DNA of 64,000 nt from Dioscorea cayenensis subsp. rotundata (taxonomy: Eukaryota > Streptophyta > Magnoliopsida > Dioscoreales > Dioscoreaceae), in contig NC_052478.1 in assembly GCF_009730915.1 (NCBI RefSeq), positions 14,925,808 through 14,989,807 of the forward strand. Reading direction: 5' to 3'. This document shows, piece after piece, positions 11,267 to 21,309 of this stretch. Each line of letters begins with the position of its first letter. Within the stretch, counting starts at the first letter, position 1. Below the pieces are notes generated by a model that saw only the letters and a list, made by a program, of their open reading frames with translations, made no database searches and was not told where the DNA came from. Both the position numbers and the translations under genes were made by a program.

Positions 11267-12849
11267 GCGATTGCTTGTCCTCAAGCAAAAATTAAAATGT
11301 TATGCGCATGGATGAAGGAAATATTGGAAATGCTTTGCCTTAGGTTCACCAAAGCATACAAAGAGAGCATTCTACAAGAAAGGGAAATTTCAACACTAAA
11401 TACGAAAAATCAATGGTCTAGCTAAAAACTTGAATAAAAAAGGACAACAAATCCGAAATCGTGTAAGTGTGTGAACTCACTCAAGTCAACCCAAAGTATA
11501 CTCCTCAAAGCTCTAAGTATAAGGGACTTATTTATCTACAACAAGAAAACAACGAACATTTCAAAAACGGTAGTAGCTTCACACATCCTCTAAGGTAGCC
11601 CTTTCCCAAGCGGCCGCTAAGGTGGCTTTCACACTTTCGAGGTGGTAGCTCTTTCTACCGGGGTGGTAGCTTTCACTCATCCCATGAGATAGCTCTTTCT
11701 CTCATTAGGGCATAACTAGTATCCGACTTATGAGAGTAGCTTCATACTTCATAGGTGGTAGCTCTTTCCACCCAATAGCATAACTAAACAATAAAACTAT
11801 TTTGTTCTTTCTTTTCATTTTCTCTTTTTTTTTATTTTTTTATTTTTTGAATTTAACACAAGAAACAACTATAACTAGTCCCTTTAACATCGAACTTGAG
11901 TTTCCAAAAGAGTTTAAAAAAAATGAGTAGTGCACTAAGTGTAAATCGGGCAAAAATTCCTAAAAATTCAAGCAAGAACTAGAGCATGAAACCATTCAAT
12001 GTTAACAATTCTCCTAGACTTAAGAATACAATCATTGCAACTAAGGTGAACCGCCATTGGCTATGTGAGCATATAACAATCAAGAACAATAAAAAAGATG
12101 TGTGCACTATGAAACTCACCCCCCCCCACCCCCCGCACACTTAAGTTGTACATTGTCCTCAATGTACACATGCAAGCCCACTCATAATGTATATCAATGA
12201 AGAATATATATGGGGAAAGCAATCAAAACAATACTCCCCTGACTCCTAGTGTGGCGTTTGATGGAGCTAAGTACTTGGGCGTAATATTCCGATGGGTTGC
12301 GAAGCTCACACGGGCAAGTACCGAAGCAACTTTGCCGTGCCTATGACAAAGTCTCAATTCCCATGATGACAAGACCATTTGCACGCATACACGAGGGGGT
12401 TCAGTGAAGCTCAATAAAACAAAAACAACTCGAGTATACAAAAGATAGAGCAATGAATACAACTCGAGACAACAAAATGAAACTAAACCCAGAGGGAAAA
12501 TCCTTTCTGAGTATACAAATCCAAAATAAAATGCAAAAAATAAAATGCGAAAAATAAGACCAAAGAAGGTAAATACGCCTCAAGTGTCGGTGTCAATAAC
12601 TAGTACATCTGTTTTTGTTGCTGGTGAAGATGACGCTGGTGCTGCAAAATAAATGAAGATTGGCAAAGAAAAGAGAAAGAGAAGCTTACCGACAAAATGA
12701 GAATGAAAGACTAGAAAACGGCCAGAAAACTCAATTAACAACCCTCTAAAATGATGGTGAGAGGTCAGGAGAGAGCAAGGATATATTCTCAAAACGTATG
12801 AGGGTGAAAAGATGAAGAAACCCGAAAAGATTTTAAAGAAAACCCGCGG
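11267..12849 (-). other. Element 2 non-coding 3' interior
   Basis: No convincing gene is present. The stretch holds short degenerate repeats around ggtagctctttc (about 11600-11790), a poly-T tract near 11825, and a second polypurine-like block at 12117-12160. Open frames near 12223-12583 are T-rich, match no known domain, and look like chance frames. Confidence 0.6.
12117..12165 (-). other. Second polypurine-like tract
   Basis: On the minus strand a G-rich run follows cttaagtgtgcgggggg, and the gaggacaatgta block lies just before it. The order copies the real polypurine tract and its flank at 11250-11290, so this is a duplicated or central polypurine tract inside the element. Confidence 0.5.
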
Positions 12850-13335
12850 TTCTAGCATATCTGAAAACGGGCGTGTGGAAATTACCCACGCCCGTGTGCC
12901 CGACCCACAGGGGCAGACGCACGCCCCTGTGGACTCTCCATGCAATCGAGAAAATTCTCTAAGACCCACGCCCATGCGAAAGTTCCACACGGGCGTGGAC
13001 ATTCACAGGCCCAACTCACAGGGGCAAACGCACGCCCCTCTGTCTTCTCGGAATGGAGAGATCCTCTGCAGAGATTCGCACGGGCGTGCGAAAATTACCC
13101 ACGCCCGTGTGTGGTTCACAAGGTCGCCCACAGGGGCGAGTCCACGCCCCTGTGTGCTCTCGGGATAAACCGCCCAACTCTGCCAGGAAGTCACACGCCC
13201 ATGCGAAAATTACCCACGGGCGTGTGATAGTTGCATGGTCGTTCATAGGGGCAGCCTCACGCCCCTGTGCCTTCTCTGGATGAGCTCGCAGTGCAAATCC
13301 ACGGGCGTGCGGAAATTCCACACGCCCTGCGTGTT
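12850..13335. repeat. Array of GC-rich palindromes, ~110-bp units
   Basis: About four and a half units of roughly 105-118 bp. Each unit has two dyads. The first is of the form acgggcgtg, a short aaattaccc-type spacer, then cacgcccgtg. The second is cacaggggc, a short spacer, then gcccctgtg. Each dyad could fold into a stem of about 8-11 bp on either strand. The same motifs occur singly in the LTRs of all three related copies. Open frames here on both strands are by-products of the GC-rich repeats. Confidence 0.85.
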
Positions 13336-13600
13336 TTTCTCCCGGATGCTTTTAGAAAATTCTGCAGGCTCGCAGAAAAATTTTTTTAACATGTTTACAC
13401 ACTCAGAGCCTACCCTAATATGTAAGTTTTACCAGTGAAAAACATGAGAAATAGCTCAAACGACCAAAACTTCACCAAAACACATGAAAGCACAAGATAA
13501 CACCAATGGTCCACAAGAAAAGCATAACAATGGCATATAAGAATCAAAACACCAACACTCAAGCTCTTATTTATGCAACACTAAACTAAAAACTAGAAAA

Positions 13601-13674
13601 ACAGTAATTGCTTGGGTTGCCTCCCAAGAAGCGCTTGTTTTACGTCACTTAGCTTGACGTACCTCTTCCTCACC
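13601..13674 (-). other. Motif following the gag-like frame
   Basis: On the minus strand the sequence downstream of the open frame encodes a run like RYVKLSDVKQALLGRQP. It contains the block gcgcttcttgggaggcaac, a motif I recall from many large plant gypsy-type non-autonomous elements. It is out of frame with the end of the long ORF and may be the former continuation of that ORF or an RNA-level signal. Confidence 0.45.
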
Positions 13675-14442
13675 TTATGGGGGCTTGAAAAGAGTGTGTT
13701 CCTCCCGACTAGATATTGCATAGCTACTTCCTTTAAACCAAAAATCTACTTGCCGGGGTGGAATATTTGTTGGAGAGTCCAACCATCTTACCTTTGGCCT
13801 CCAAGGAAACAATTTGGGTTGGGAATTGTCCAAGCTTAGCACAGGTGGGTCATTGGATGGCTTCAATCTCCTACCCACATCTTCTTCCAAACCCAAAATC
13901 TCTTTCTTGCAATTTATGAATTGATCAATCCCAAAGAGAGATGCGTGTTCCATTACTTTAGTAGTTGCTTCTTCTTCAATTTCAACTTGAAAACAATCTG
14001 TCTTCGCCAACTCTCCTTGCATCATTTCTTGCTCACAAACATACTGTCCACTCAAACAATCATCATATTGAGTGAACGGTTCTTCTTGTATCCTCTCAAT
14101 CTCGACAACATCATACTCGTTCCGCCCCACTTCTTCATTGTCATTTACTACCACATCTTCTCTATAAGGAACTTGACTTGCTTGCTCAAATAATTGTTGT
14201 TCCCTGGAGAGTGTGTCAAGTATCCCTCCTAGTTGACGCTCAAGGTTTTTATAGGAGGCTTCATGACATCTTCGTGTAGTCTCCATATTTTGGACGCAGA
14301 CATCGGATGCTTCAATAAAGTTAGCTAATACTCTTTGTAACTGAAATGCATCCTCTCCGAGTATCTCACCCGTTTGACATTCCTCTTGAGGTGCCTCCCA
14401 ATGTTGTTCACCATTATCCCATAATACGTTTGGGTAGCCCAC
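13675..14442 (-). CDS. Gag-like ORF of non-autonomous element 2
   Basis: An uninterrupted 255-codon frame on the minus strand, acidic and rich in Glu and Gln. It has a predicted helical/coiled segment (LQRVLANFIEASDVCVQN, then YKNLERQLGGILDTLS) resembling the coil after the zinc knuckle in Athila/Tat gag proteins. The rest (about residues 95-255) matches nothing I recognise and ends in a Pro/Trp-rich part (KLFPWRPKVRWLDSP). The frame opens at a GTG, not an ATG, and a start further upstream is not obvious. It is likely a truncated gag-derived product kept by a non-autonomous element. Function is unknown. Confidence 0.5.
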   Translation of the reverse strand: MGYPNVLWDNGEQHWEAPQEECQTGEILGEDAFQLQRVLANFIEASDVCVQNMETTRRCHEASYKNLERQLGGILDTLSREQQLFEQASQVPYREDVVVNDNEEVGRNEYDVVEIERIQEEPFTQYDDCLSGQYVCEQEMMQGELAKTDCFQVEIEEEATTKVMEHASLFGIDQFINCKKEILGLEEDVGRRLKPSNDPPVLSLDNSQPKLFPWRPKVRWLDSPTNIPPRQVDFWFKGSSYAISSREEHTLFKPP

Positions 14443-14755
14443 TTCAGTTGGATGATATGCATTGTAACATGGAATGTTTTGTTGTCATGAAGTAACAATT
14501 CTATCAACTTTTTTACTGAAAGCTTCGACCTGCAAATATAGAGCAACGACTGGGTCAATCATCATTTAAAATCCTTGCAAGAAAAAGTAAAACATGACAA
14601 AAGAAAAGAAATGAGAATGATGGAAGAATAAGAAAGTGCGAAATAATTTTTTTTTTTTTAAAACAAATAAGAACGGTGATAGAGAAGAGATGTGAAATAG
14701 AATGAAGGGTAAATAGCTAAGAAAACAAAGTGCAAAGTATCTCTAAACGCCTAAC

Positions 14756-14773
14756 TCCTCGGAAACGGCGCCA
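14756..14773 (-). other. Primer binding site of element 2
   Basis: On the plus strand tcctcggaaacggcgcca resembles the tRNA-Asp 3' end with two mismatches. It lies 6 bases from the LTR edge at 14780, the same distance as in element 1. Confidence 0.85.
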
Positions 14774-14779
14774 AAAACT

Positions 14780-17109
14780 TGACAAGTTCCCCTTGCTTAT
14801 ATCCCGCAAGTGCACGGGCTTGTCGAAGTAATAATCCCGGGTGAGCGGGGTCGAATCCACAGGGAGTAGGGAGTGAAAATACTTAATTTGATTCTTAGCT
14901 ATGTGGAAGATCAATTGTGATAGGTGTGAAATTGATTCAATTCTCAACAATAAAATCAACAAGTGAAAGAGCAAAAGTAAGAAGAGGGTAAGGCAATCGA
15001 TAAAGATGGGGTACTCGGATAATGCTTCACCTAGGATAATCGCTTCAAGTGCAAGAACTCTCTATTATGCTTCCTAATCAATGCAATGGTGAGTCGTGGA
15101 AATCCTTACAAACATAGTCCCAAATCTAAGGTCAACTATGCCTAACTCCATACATGTCCCGGAGGAGAAATCGAACAATCTCAACACCTCGCACTCGCAT
15201 AGAGTTGCAATGAACTCTAGGGATTCCAAGTAATAAATCTCTTCCCGCAAGTGCACGGGCTTGTCGAAGTAATAATCCCGGGTGAGCGGGGTCGAATCCA
15301 CAGGGAGTAGGGAGTGAAAATACTTAATTTGATTCTTAGCTATGTGGAAGATCAATTGTGATAGGTGTGAAATTGATTCAATTCTCAACAATAAAATCAA
15401 CAAGTGAAAGAGCAAAAGTAAGAAGAGGGTAAGGCAATCGATAAAGATGGGGTACTCGAATAATGCTTCACCTAGGATAATCGCTTCAAGTGCAAGAACT
15501 CTCTATTATGCTTCCTAATCAATGCAATGGTGAGTCGTGGAAATCCTTACAAACATAGTCCCAAATCTAAGGTCAACTATGCCTAACTCCATACATGTCC
15601 CGGAGGAGAAATCGAACAATCTCAACACCTCGCACTCGCATAGAGTTGCAATGAACTCTAGGGATTCCAAGTAATAAATCTCTTCCTAAATATAGACCTA
15701 ACCCTTTGGTCCAGGCGGAAGGTCCGTAGCCACAATTAAGCCCTAGATACTAAGATCCTCTCAACGCTTTACTCCATTGCACCCGCAACTAGGCACCAGC
15801 GGAGGTTCATCCCTTAGACCACTCACTCTATTATGGCCGCAAAAAACTCAAGGAACGGAGGTAGAATCTATCACGCCCGGAGGGGAAAGGGGACGCTCCC
15901 TGCACCTCTCGACTCACCCTCTCAACCCCTCTCCAACCTAGCTTTTGTCTAACGCTCGTAGTGTGTCACTCACTCACAAGGTTACCAACAAGAACTCTCA
16001 ACCCTAGTGTCACTCTAGGGGAAATGTTCATACAATCAAGCATTCAAGGTTGGAACTCACAATAAACATCAATTTATTGAAAGCATAATAAAGAAGTTCA
16101 ATGAAACGAATACATCCTAGGGTTCACAATCATCCAAGTACCCACTAGGGGTTTAGCTCTCCATGGAGCTTAATACAATCAAAGAAATCGAATGTAAAAG
16201 CAACGAATCCATAAAGAAACCCCCTCGATGGTCGTGTCGATGGTCTTGTGGAGAGTCCTCTACTCGTCGTCCAAAGATTCCTTCGTCCGGTATAGGATAC
16301 GCCTCGATCGAAGCTCCCCTACCAACCTTCTTCCTAATGGAATCACGATGTCGGAGCCGTAGAACTTCTCCAAAACCTTGGCCAATACCCCTCGAAACCC
16401 TAGCCAAAGTCCTCTCACAAGTTGGGGAAAAGATGGAGAAAAGAATGCTGAAATCGGGGCTGAAATCGGCTTTAAATAGGGCTGGAATCGGGCAACTCCA
16501 CGGGCGTGTACGGAACACGCGCCCGTGCGGAATTTCCACACGGCCGTGGATAATTTCCACACGCCCGTGTGGATTCTCTCGTTCTCGCGATTTTTCGGTC
16601 GATCGTGAGCAGAATCTGCTACAATGATTTTTTTCTCGTGATTTGTTACAATAACTCGCTACATGATCTATGCCAAAAAAATACTCCCGAATCCACTTTT
16701 TCATCGAGGTAACATAAACGGGCACACGCTTTATGCCGTGGATCGCTTTTGCTTCTTCAATGACGGTTAAGATGATGGAGATCTTGTTCTATGTGCATAA
16801 GTCGGAATGCTTGAGTGTGACTGCCCTTGTGCCCCTCCAAATGGTTGTGTAAACTCAAATCACGGGGAGGTTAGCACACACTCTAGCATCTCGCACCCGA
16901 CTTATATCTTCGCGTTTGAACTTTAGCAAGATTTCGTCCAAAATCGGTGCATTGTGATCCACATTGGCTTCTTTCCTTCATAATTGGTTTCACAACCCTA
17001 CATGCACGAAAGTAACATAAAAACACACATATTAGTGTAAAACCCGAGGAAAGTAATGCTCAACATAAGGAAATAATGCTTCGCATTCATATCGCACAAG
17101 CACTTATCA
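14780..17109 (-). repeat. 5' LTR of element 2
   Basis: A 2330-bp LTR. In plus reading it starts tgacaagttcc and ends cacttatca. It contains a ~438-bp tandem duplication (14803-15240 and 15242-15680). Without that duplication it is close to the 1.86-kb size of the other copies. Dyads at about 16499-16570 include cacgggcgtgtacggaac with cgcccgtgcgg, and ccacacggccgtgg. Confidence 0.87.
14803..15680. repeat. 438-bp tandem duplication in the 5' LTR
   Basis: Two nearly identical copies, each beginning cccgcaagtgcacgggcttg and ending in aagtaataaatctcttcc. Near-identity shows the duplication is recent compared with divergence from the 3' LTR. It is absent from the 3' LTR, so it arose after insertion. 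Confidence 0.9.
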
Positions 17110-17842
17110 CAACCAAATCAAGACTCCAAGCTCAAGATCTAACAAAAACTAAGGATTTCCAACCAAACACACTCAAAGAAACAGCACAAGAGAGAAAGGA
17201 AGAAGAAAAAAGAAGAAGAACCATACCTTTAAGCTCCTTAAACTCAAGGAAAACCTTCACAAGAGAGGGGGAAAAGATCCTCAAGCCTCTAACTCCAAGT
17301 CCAAGCCAAGAAAAGAGTGGATTAAAAGAGGGAAAAAGAAGATCTAAAGAGGAGAAGAGAAGGGATAAATAAGAACAAGAAAAAAGGGCTTTTTAAAGCC
17401 CTAGAAGGCCCTAGAAACCCCACTATCGGGTTCCCTTCACGGGCTCCTGTGTGGCTACAAGGAAAGCCTTGAAGGAATCCAGAGAAGCTTCATGGGCTCC
17501 CTTGTAGCCGCAAGGGAGGCCTTGAGGCTTCTACAAGGGAGGCCTTGAGGCTTCCAAAGGATCTTAATGGGTTCCCTTGTGCCGCCAAGGGAGGACACAA
17601 GGCCTTTGGCCAATTTTCAAGCGTTTTCCCCACCTCTTCTTTCCCTCACTTTACCTTAACTTAAATCCTGACACAAAAGGACAACCAAGAAATCTCACAT
17701 GCCAAAGATACACACAAGGAACAAGTCAAAAACAAAGCAAGGACTTCGGAAAACTATCGAACTACCACAAATTACATTACTTGTGAGGTTGAGCGAAAAA
17801 TAATCACACTTCTACCTTTTTGGAACTAACAGAGTCAATGAC
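17110..17842 (-). mobile_element. Host LTR part 3 with short hairpin repeats
   Basis: No gene is recognised. After the CAACC duplication comes a purine-rich A/G stretch. At 17430-17600 there are repeats of the form gggctcccttgtagccgcaa with cccttg…caaggg dyads, and aggccttgaggcttc occurs twice. I infer it belongs to the LTR of the minus-strand gypsy element at 1-1845, but its far end is not defined. Confidence 0.4.
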
Positions 17843-19704
17843 CGACAACGCCCCTTGCATGTGACCCGCAAGTGCACGAGTTTGTCGAGATAATAAATCC
17901 CAGGTGAGTGGGTATCATTTCCACAGGGAGTAGGGAATAAAAATACCAAGAATGCTATTTAACTAAAGGAAGATGGAATAATGATTTTTTTTTTATAAAA
18001 TGTAATGAAAGAAGAATAAAAGAAACAAGAAAGAGAGATGCGCAAATAGATGAGAGGTAAGGCAATCAATAGAAGTGGGGTACTCGGATATTATTCCACC
18101 TAGGACATTGCTTCAAGTGCAAAATCAACTATTATATCTCCTAATTGACGCTTAATGAGTCATGGAAATCTTTAAACACATGGTCCCAAACCTAAGGTCA
18201 ACCGTGACTAACTCTACACTATGTCCCGGCGAAGAAATCGATCAATCTCAACACCTCACACTGTGTAAAGTTGCAAGACACTCTAGAAATTCCAAGTGAT
18301 AAATGCTATTCCAATGTATAGATCTAACCGTTTGGTCCAGGTGAAAGACCCCTAGTCGCAATTAAGCCCTAGGTGCTAAAGTTACTTCAATGCTTCACTC
18401 CGTTGCCTGTACAACTAAGCCCCAGCGGAGGTCATCCCTTAGCCCATTCATTCTACTATGACTGGAAAGAACTCTTGAAACGTGGAGGTAGGATAAATCA
18501 CATCGGAGGGAGAAGGGAACACTCTGCTACCTCTCGACTCACCCTCTCGACCCTCTCCAATCTTGAAATGTCTAACCCTCATGGTGTGTCACTCACTCAC
18601 AAAGGTTACCAATGTAGACTCTCAACTCTAGTGTCACTCTAAGGGAGAAATCATGAAACAAACATTCAAGATTGAAACTCAATTAAAGACATCAATTAAG
18701 GAAAACATAATAGAATTTTAATGAAACAAATACATCTTAGGGTTTACAAATCCAAGTACCCACTAGGGGTTTAGCTCTCCACGGAGCTAGTTACAATCAA
18801 CAATGAAATCGAATGTAAAAACAAGTAATCCATAAAAAAACCCTTCGGTATTCGGGTTGATGGTCTTGTGGAGTAGGTTCATCTTCTCCAAACGTCCCCT
18901 TGTCCGGCCTAGGGCATACCTCGCCAGATCGCTACCGACGAAAGCTCCACCAATAACCTTCTTCCTAGAGGTGTGCGGTGCCGAATCCATAGAACCACTC
19001 CAAAGGCTTGCCAAAAGCCTCTCAAAACCCTAGCCGACTGCCTCCCAAAAGATGGAGAAAAATTGGAGAGAATAGGGAAAAGGGCTGGAATTGGGCATCC
19101 ACACGCCCCTGTGGATTATCCACACGGGCTTGTAGAATTTCCACAAGAGCGTGGGGAATTTCCACACGCCCGTGTAGATTCTCTAGAAACCTGATTTTCG
19201 GTCGGCTGTGAACAGTAACTGCTACAATGTATTGCTACAATGATTTGCTAAAGTAACCTGCTACTACTGCACCAAAACACTCCCAATTCCACAATTTTCA
19301 TCGAAGCAACATAAACGGGCACACGTTTATACCGTAGATCGCAACTCTTCTTCAATCAAAGGCCCCATTAGTGAAGATCTTGCTATCAATGCACAAGTCG
19401 GGATACGCAAATGTGACTGCCTTTGTGCCTCTCCAACTCATTGTAATGACTTGAATACATGGAGGTTGGCACACATTCATGTATCTTAGAGCCCCACTTG
19501 TGCCTTCACGTTTGTTCCTTCTAAGATTCCACCAAATAGTATTTTCACGATCTATTTTTGGCTTCTTTTCTTAATACTTAGCTTCACAACCCTATATACG
19601 CAAAAGAACACAAATACACATGTATTAGCGCTTAAACCTTATAAAAGTAATGCTCATAGTAAGGAAAGAATACTTCACATTCTTAACACACAAAACACTT
19701 ATCA
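17843..19704 (-). mobile_element. Solo LTR of the element 1 family
   Basis: A 1862-bp LTR related to 3228-5082, on the minus strand, running from cgacaacgccccttgcatg to cacttatca in plus reading. No internal region is attached. The flanks atgac (17838-17842) and atgat (19705-19709) differ at one base, consistent with an aged target duplication. Two to three GC dyads are present at about 19100-19175. It is the expected product of recombination between the two LTRs of one element. Confidence 0.85.
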
Positions 19705-20100
19705 ATGATAATAGCACAACTCTCGGTCATCTCGCTGCTGCTCAAGCTTGCTCCTCCCCACCTTCTCCACTATCAGGTTGAGCTTCCATATCTGTAGATC
19801 GATCCGGCCCGCCACCCACGGATAGAGATCTAGAATTAGGATTTCATCAGATGGGATTTACGGTTTTCAAGTCTTCAAGAAAGGATTGGCCAAAAGAGAG
19901 AACAAATTAATAAAATAAAAACTTAATTAATTGGTTTAATTCAAGTGTTCAGACCTAACCTAATCAGACGGTTCACACGACACAAAAGTCTTAAATGGTC
20001 AAACCTAATAAGATATCATAAGCCTAAATATTATTTTATATAATATAATAATATATATGTAACTAAGTAATTTGATATTTTGAATCTTTTGATTCATGTA
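19705..20100. other. Intergenic, nothing recognised
   Basis: No gene, RNA or repeat is recognised. The stretch becomes AT-rich toward 20040-20070. Confidence 0.6.
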
Positions 20101-20275
20101 GAACCGGCCGTTGAACCGGAGGTTTGAACCGCCGGTTCCACAGTTTTTAAATTTTGAAACCGGTATCGAACCTTATATGAACGTTCTGGTTCCGGTTTTA
20201 GGACGGTTATGGTTTTTCCGGTTCCGATTTTTGGCGATTCGGTTCAAAATGGTCATTTCTAATCCCTACTACCCA
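20101..20275. mobile_element. hAT transposon terminal fragment
   Basis: A cluster of aaccgg / ccggttc motifs on both strands, ending in attcggttcaaaatggtcat and ctaatcccta. This pattern of repeated subterminal motifs next to a short terminal sequence is typical of plant hAT elements. A matching opposite end and 8-bp duplication were not found, so it is a fragment. Confidence 0.5.
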
Positions 20276-20411
20276 CTTCATACCACCTTCCCTCTATTCT
20301 CATTTTCTCCCTTTCTAATCCTATTTCAACTTCTAATTGTTCGTTATTTATAATTAAATGTGTACGGGATTTCTGCTGATAATTTTCGATGACGTTCTTA
20401 AAATTAAAGAG

Positions 20412-20735
20412 TGACAGTGCTAGTTTGTACTAATTACTTAAAGGTGCATATTTGACTGTCATACTTTGTACTAAGTACTGACTGGTGCAAGGTTGACTGT
20501 CCTATTTTGTACTAAGTATTGACGGTACATGTTTGACCACCCTATTTTATATTAATTACTGACCAGTGCAGGATTAACCATCCTACTATGTAGTAATTAC
20601 TGACTAGTGCAAGTTAGACAGTCCAACTGATGCCGGTTTGATCACCCTACTTCTTAATAATTACTGACCGGTGCAGGTTGAATTGACCAACTTCATAATA
20701 ATTTCTAATTGGTGTAGGTTTGATCGTCCTATTTT
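20412..20735. repeat. Tandem repeat, ~57-bp unit, about 6 copies
   Basis: Degenerate copies of a unit of the form tactaattactgaccggtg, caggtttgaccatcctactt. They differ at many positions, so the array is old. It is not part of any recognised element. Confidence 0.75.
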
Positions 20736-20739
20736 CTAA

Positions 20740-21216
20740 TTTTTTCGGGATTTGTATTTTTTTTTAAAAAAAATGAAATGTAAACTAAAAATATATATAA
20801 CTAGACTATTATTTTCTAATATAAAATTTTTAAAAATTTTAAAAATACTTAATAGCGGCCAAGCATGCTTCGTTATTGTTAATTTGTTTTTAAAAAAAAA
20901 GAAAAACTAGAGAGAATCTCTCGTTTTCAAATTTTTTTATTAAAAAAAAAATGAAAACAAAACAAGCTCTGTCGTTTTCATTTTTTTTTTAATAAAAAAA
21001 AGAGAGAACAACTCTCCCTTTTTAAAAAAAATGGTTCAAAACAAGAAACTTTCTTCATTTTTTCCCCCACTTGCACATTTTGATAAATAATCTGGAAAAT
21101 ATGTATTTTGGTAATTATTTTTTTGCAATATTTAATAAAAAACCCTCAATGTACAGTATTTTTTTCCAATATCTAATGAATCCTTGAATTTCAAAAACAT
21201 CTCTATTTAATTTTTG

Positions 21217-21277
<61 letters not shown>

Positions 21278-21300
21278 CAATTTTATTCTTGTTTAACCCT
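20740..21300. repeat. Low-complexity A/T tracts and (AT)n
   Basis: Alternating A- and T-runs with small repeated blocks such as gagagaatctctcgttttca, which could form hairpins, then an (AT)n microsatellite at 21217-21273. No gene is present. Apparent Ile-Tyr reading frames over the (AT)n are artefacts. Confidence 0.8.
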
Positions 21301-21309
21301 TACCTTTGT

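Larger units (their letters stand above)
10182..17109 (-). mobile_element. Second non-autonomous Athila/Tat-like element
   Basis: A 6.9-kb element on the minus strand with exact 5-bp target duplications CAACC at 10177-10181 and 17110-17114. In minus-strand order it has the 5' LTR (17109-14780), a tRNA-Asp primer site (14773-14756), one long gag-like open frame (14442-13675), a palindrome-rich array (13335-12850), further non-coding repeats, a polypurine tract (11266-11250) and the 3' LTR (11249-10182). No protease, reverse transcriptase or integrase is visible, so it resembles a large non-autonomous derivative (LARD-like). It shares the TGATAAGTGC LTR start with element 1. Confidence 0.9.

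Noticed and set aside
12580..13321. Several overlapping open frames on both strands in the palindrome array
   Set aside because: They follow from the GC-rich repeated dyads, overlap each other in different frames and show no domain.
12850..13335. CRISPR-like array
   Set aside because: Units are palindromic and regular, but both parts of each unit are repeated, there are no unique spacers and no cas genes, and the context is a plant retrotransposon.
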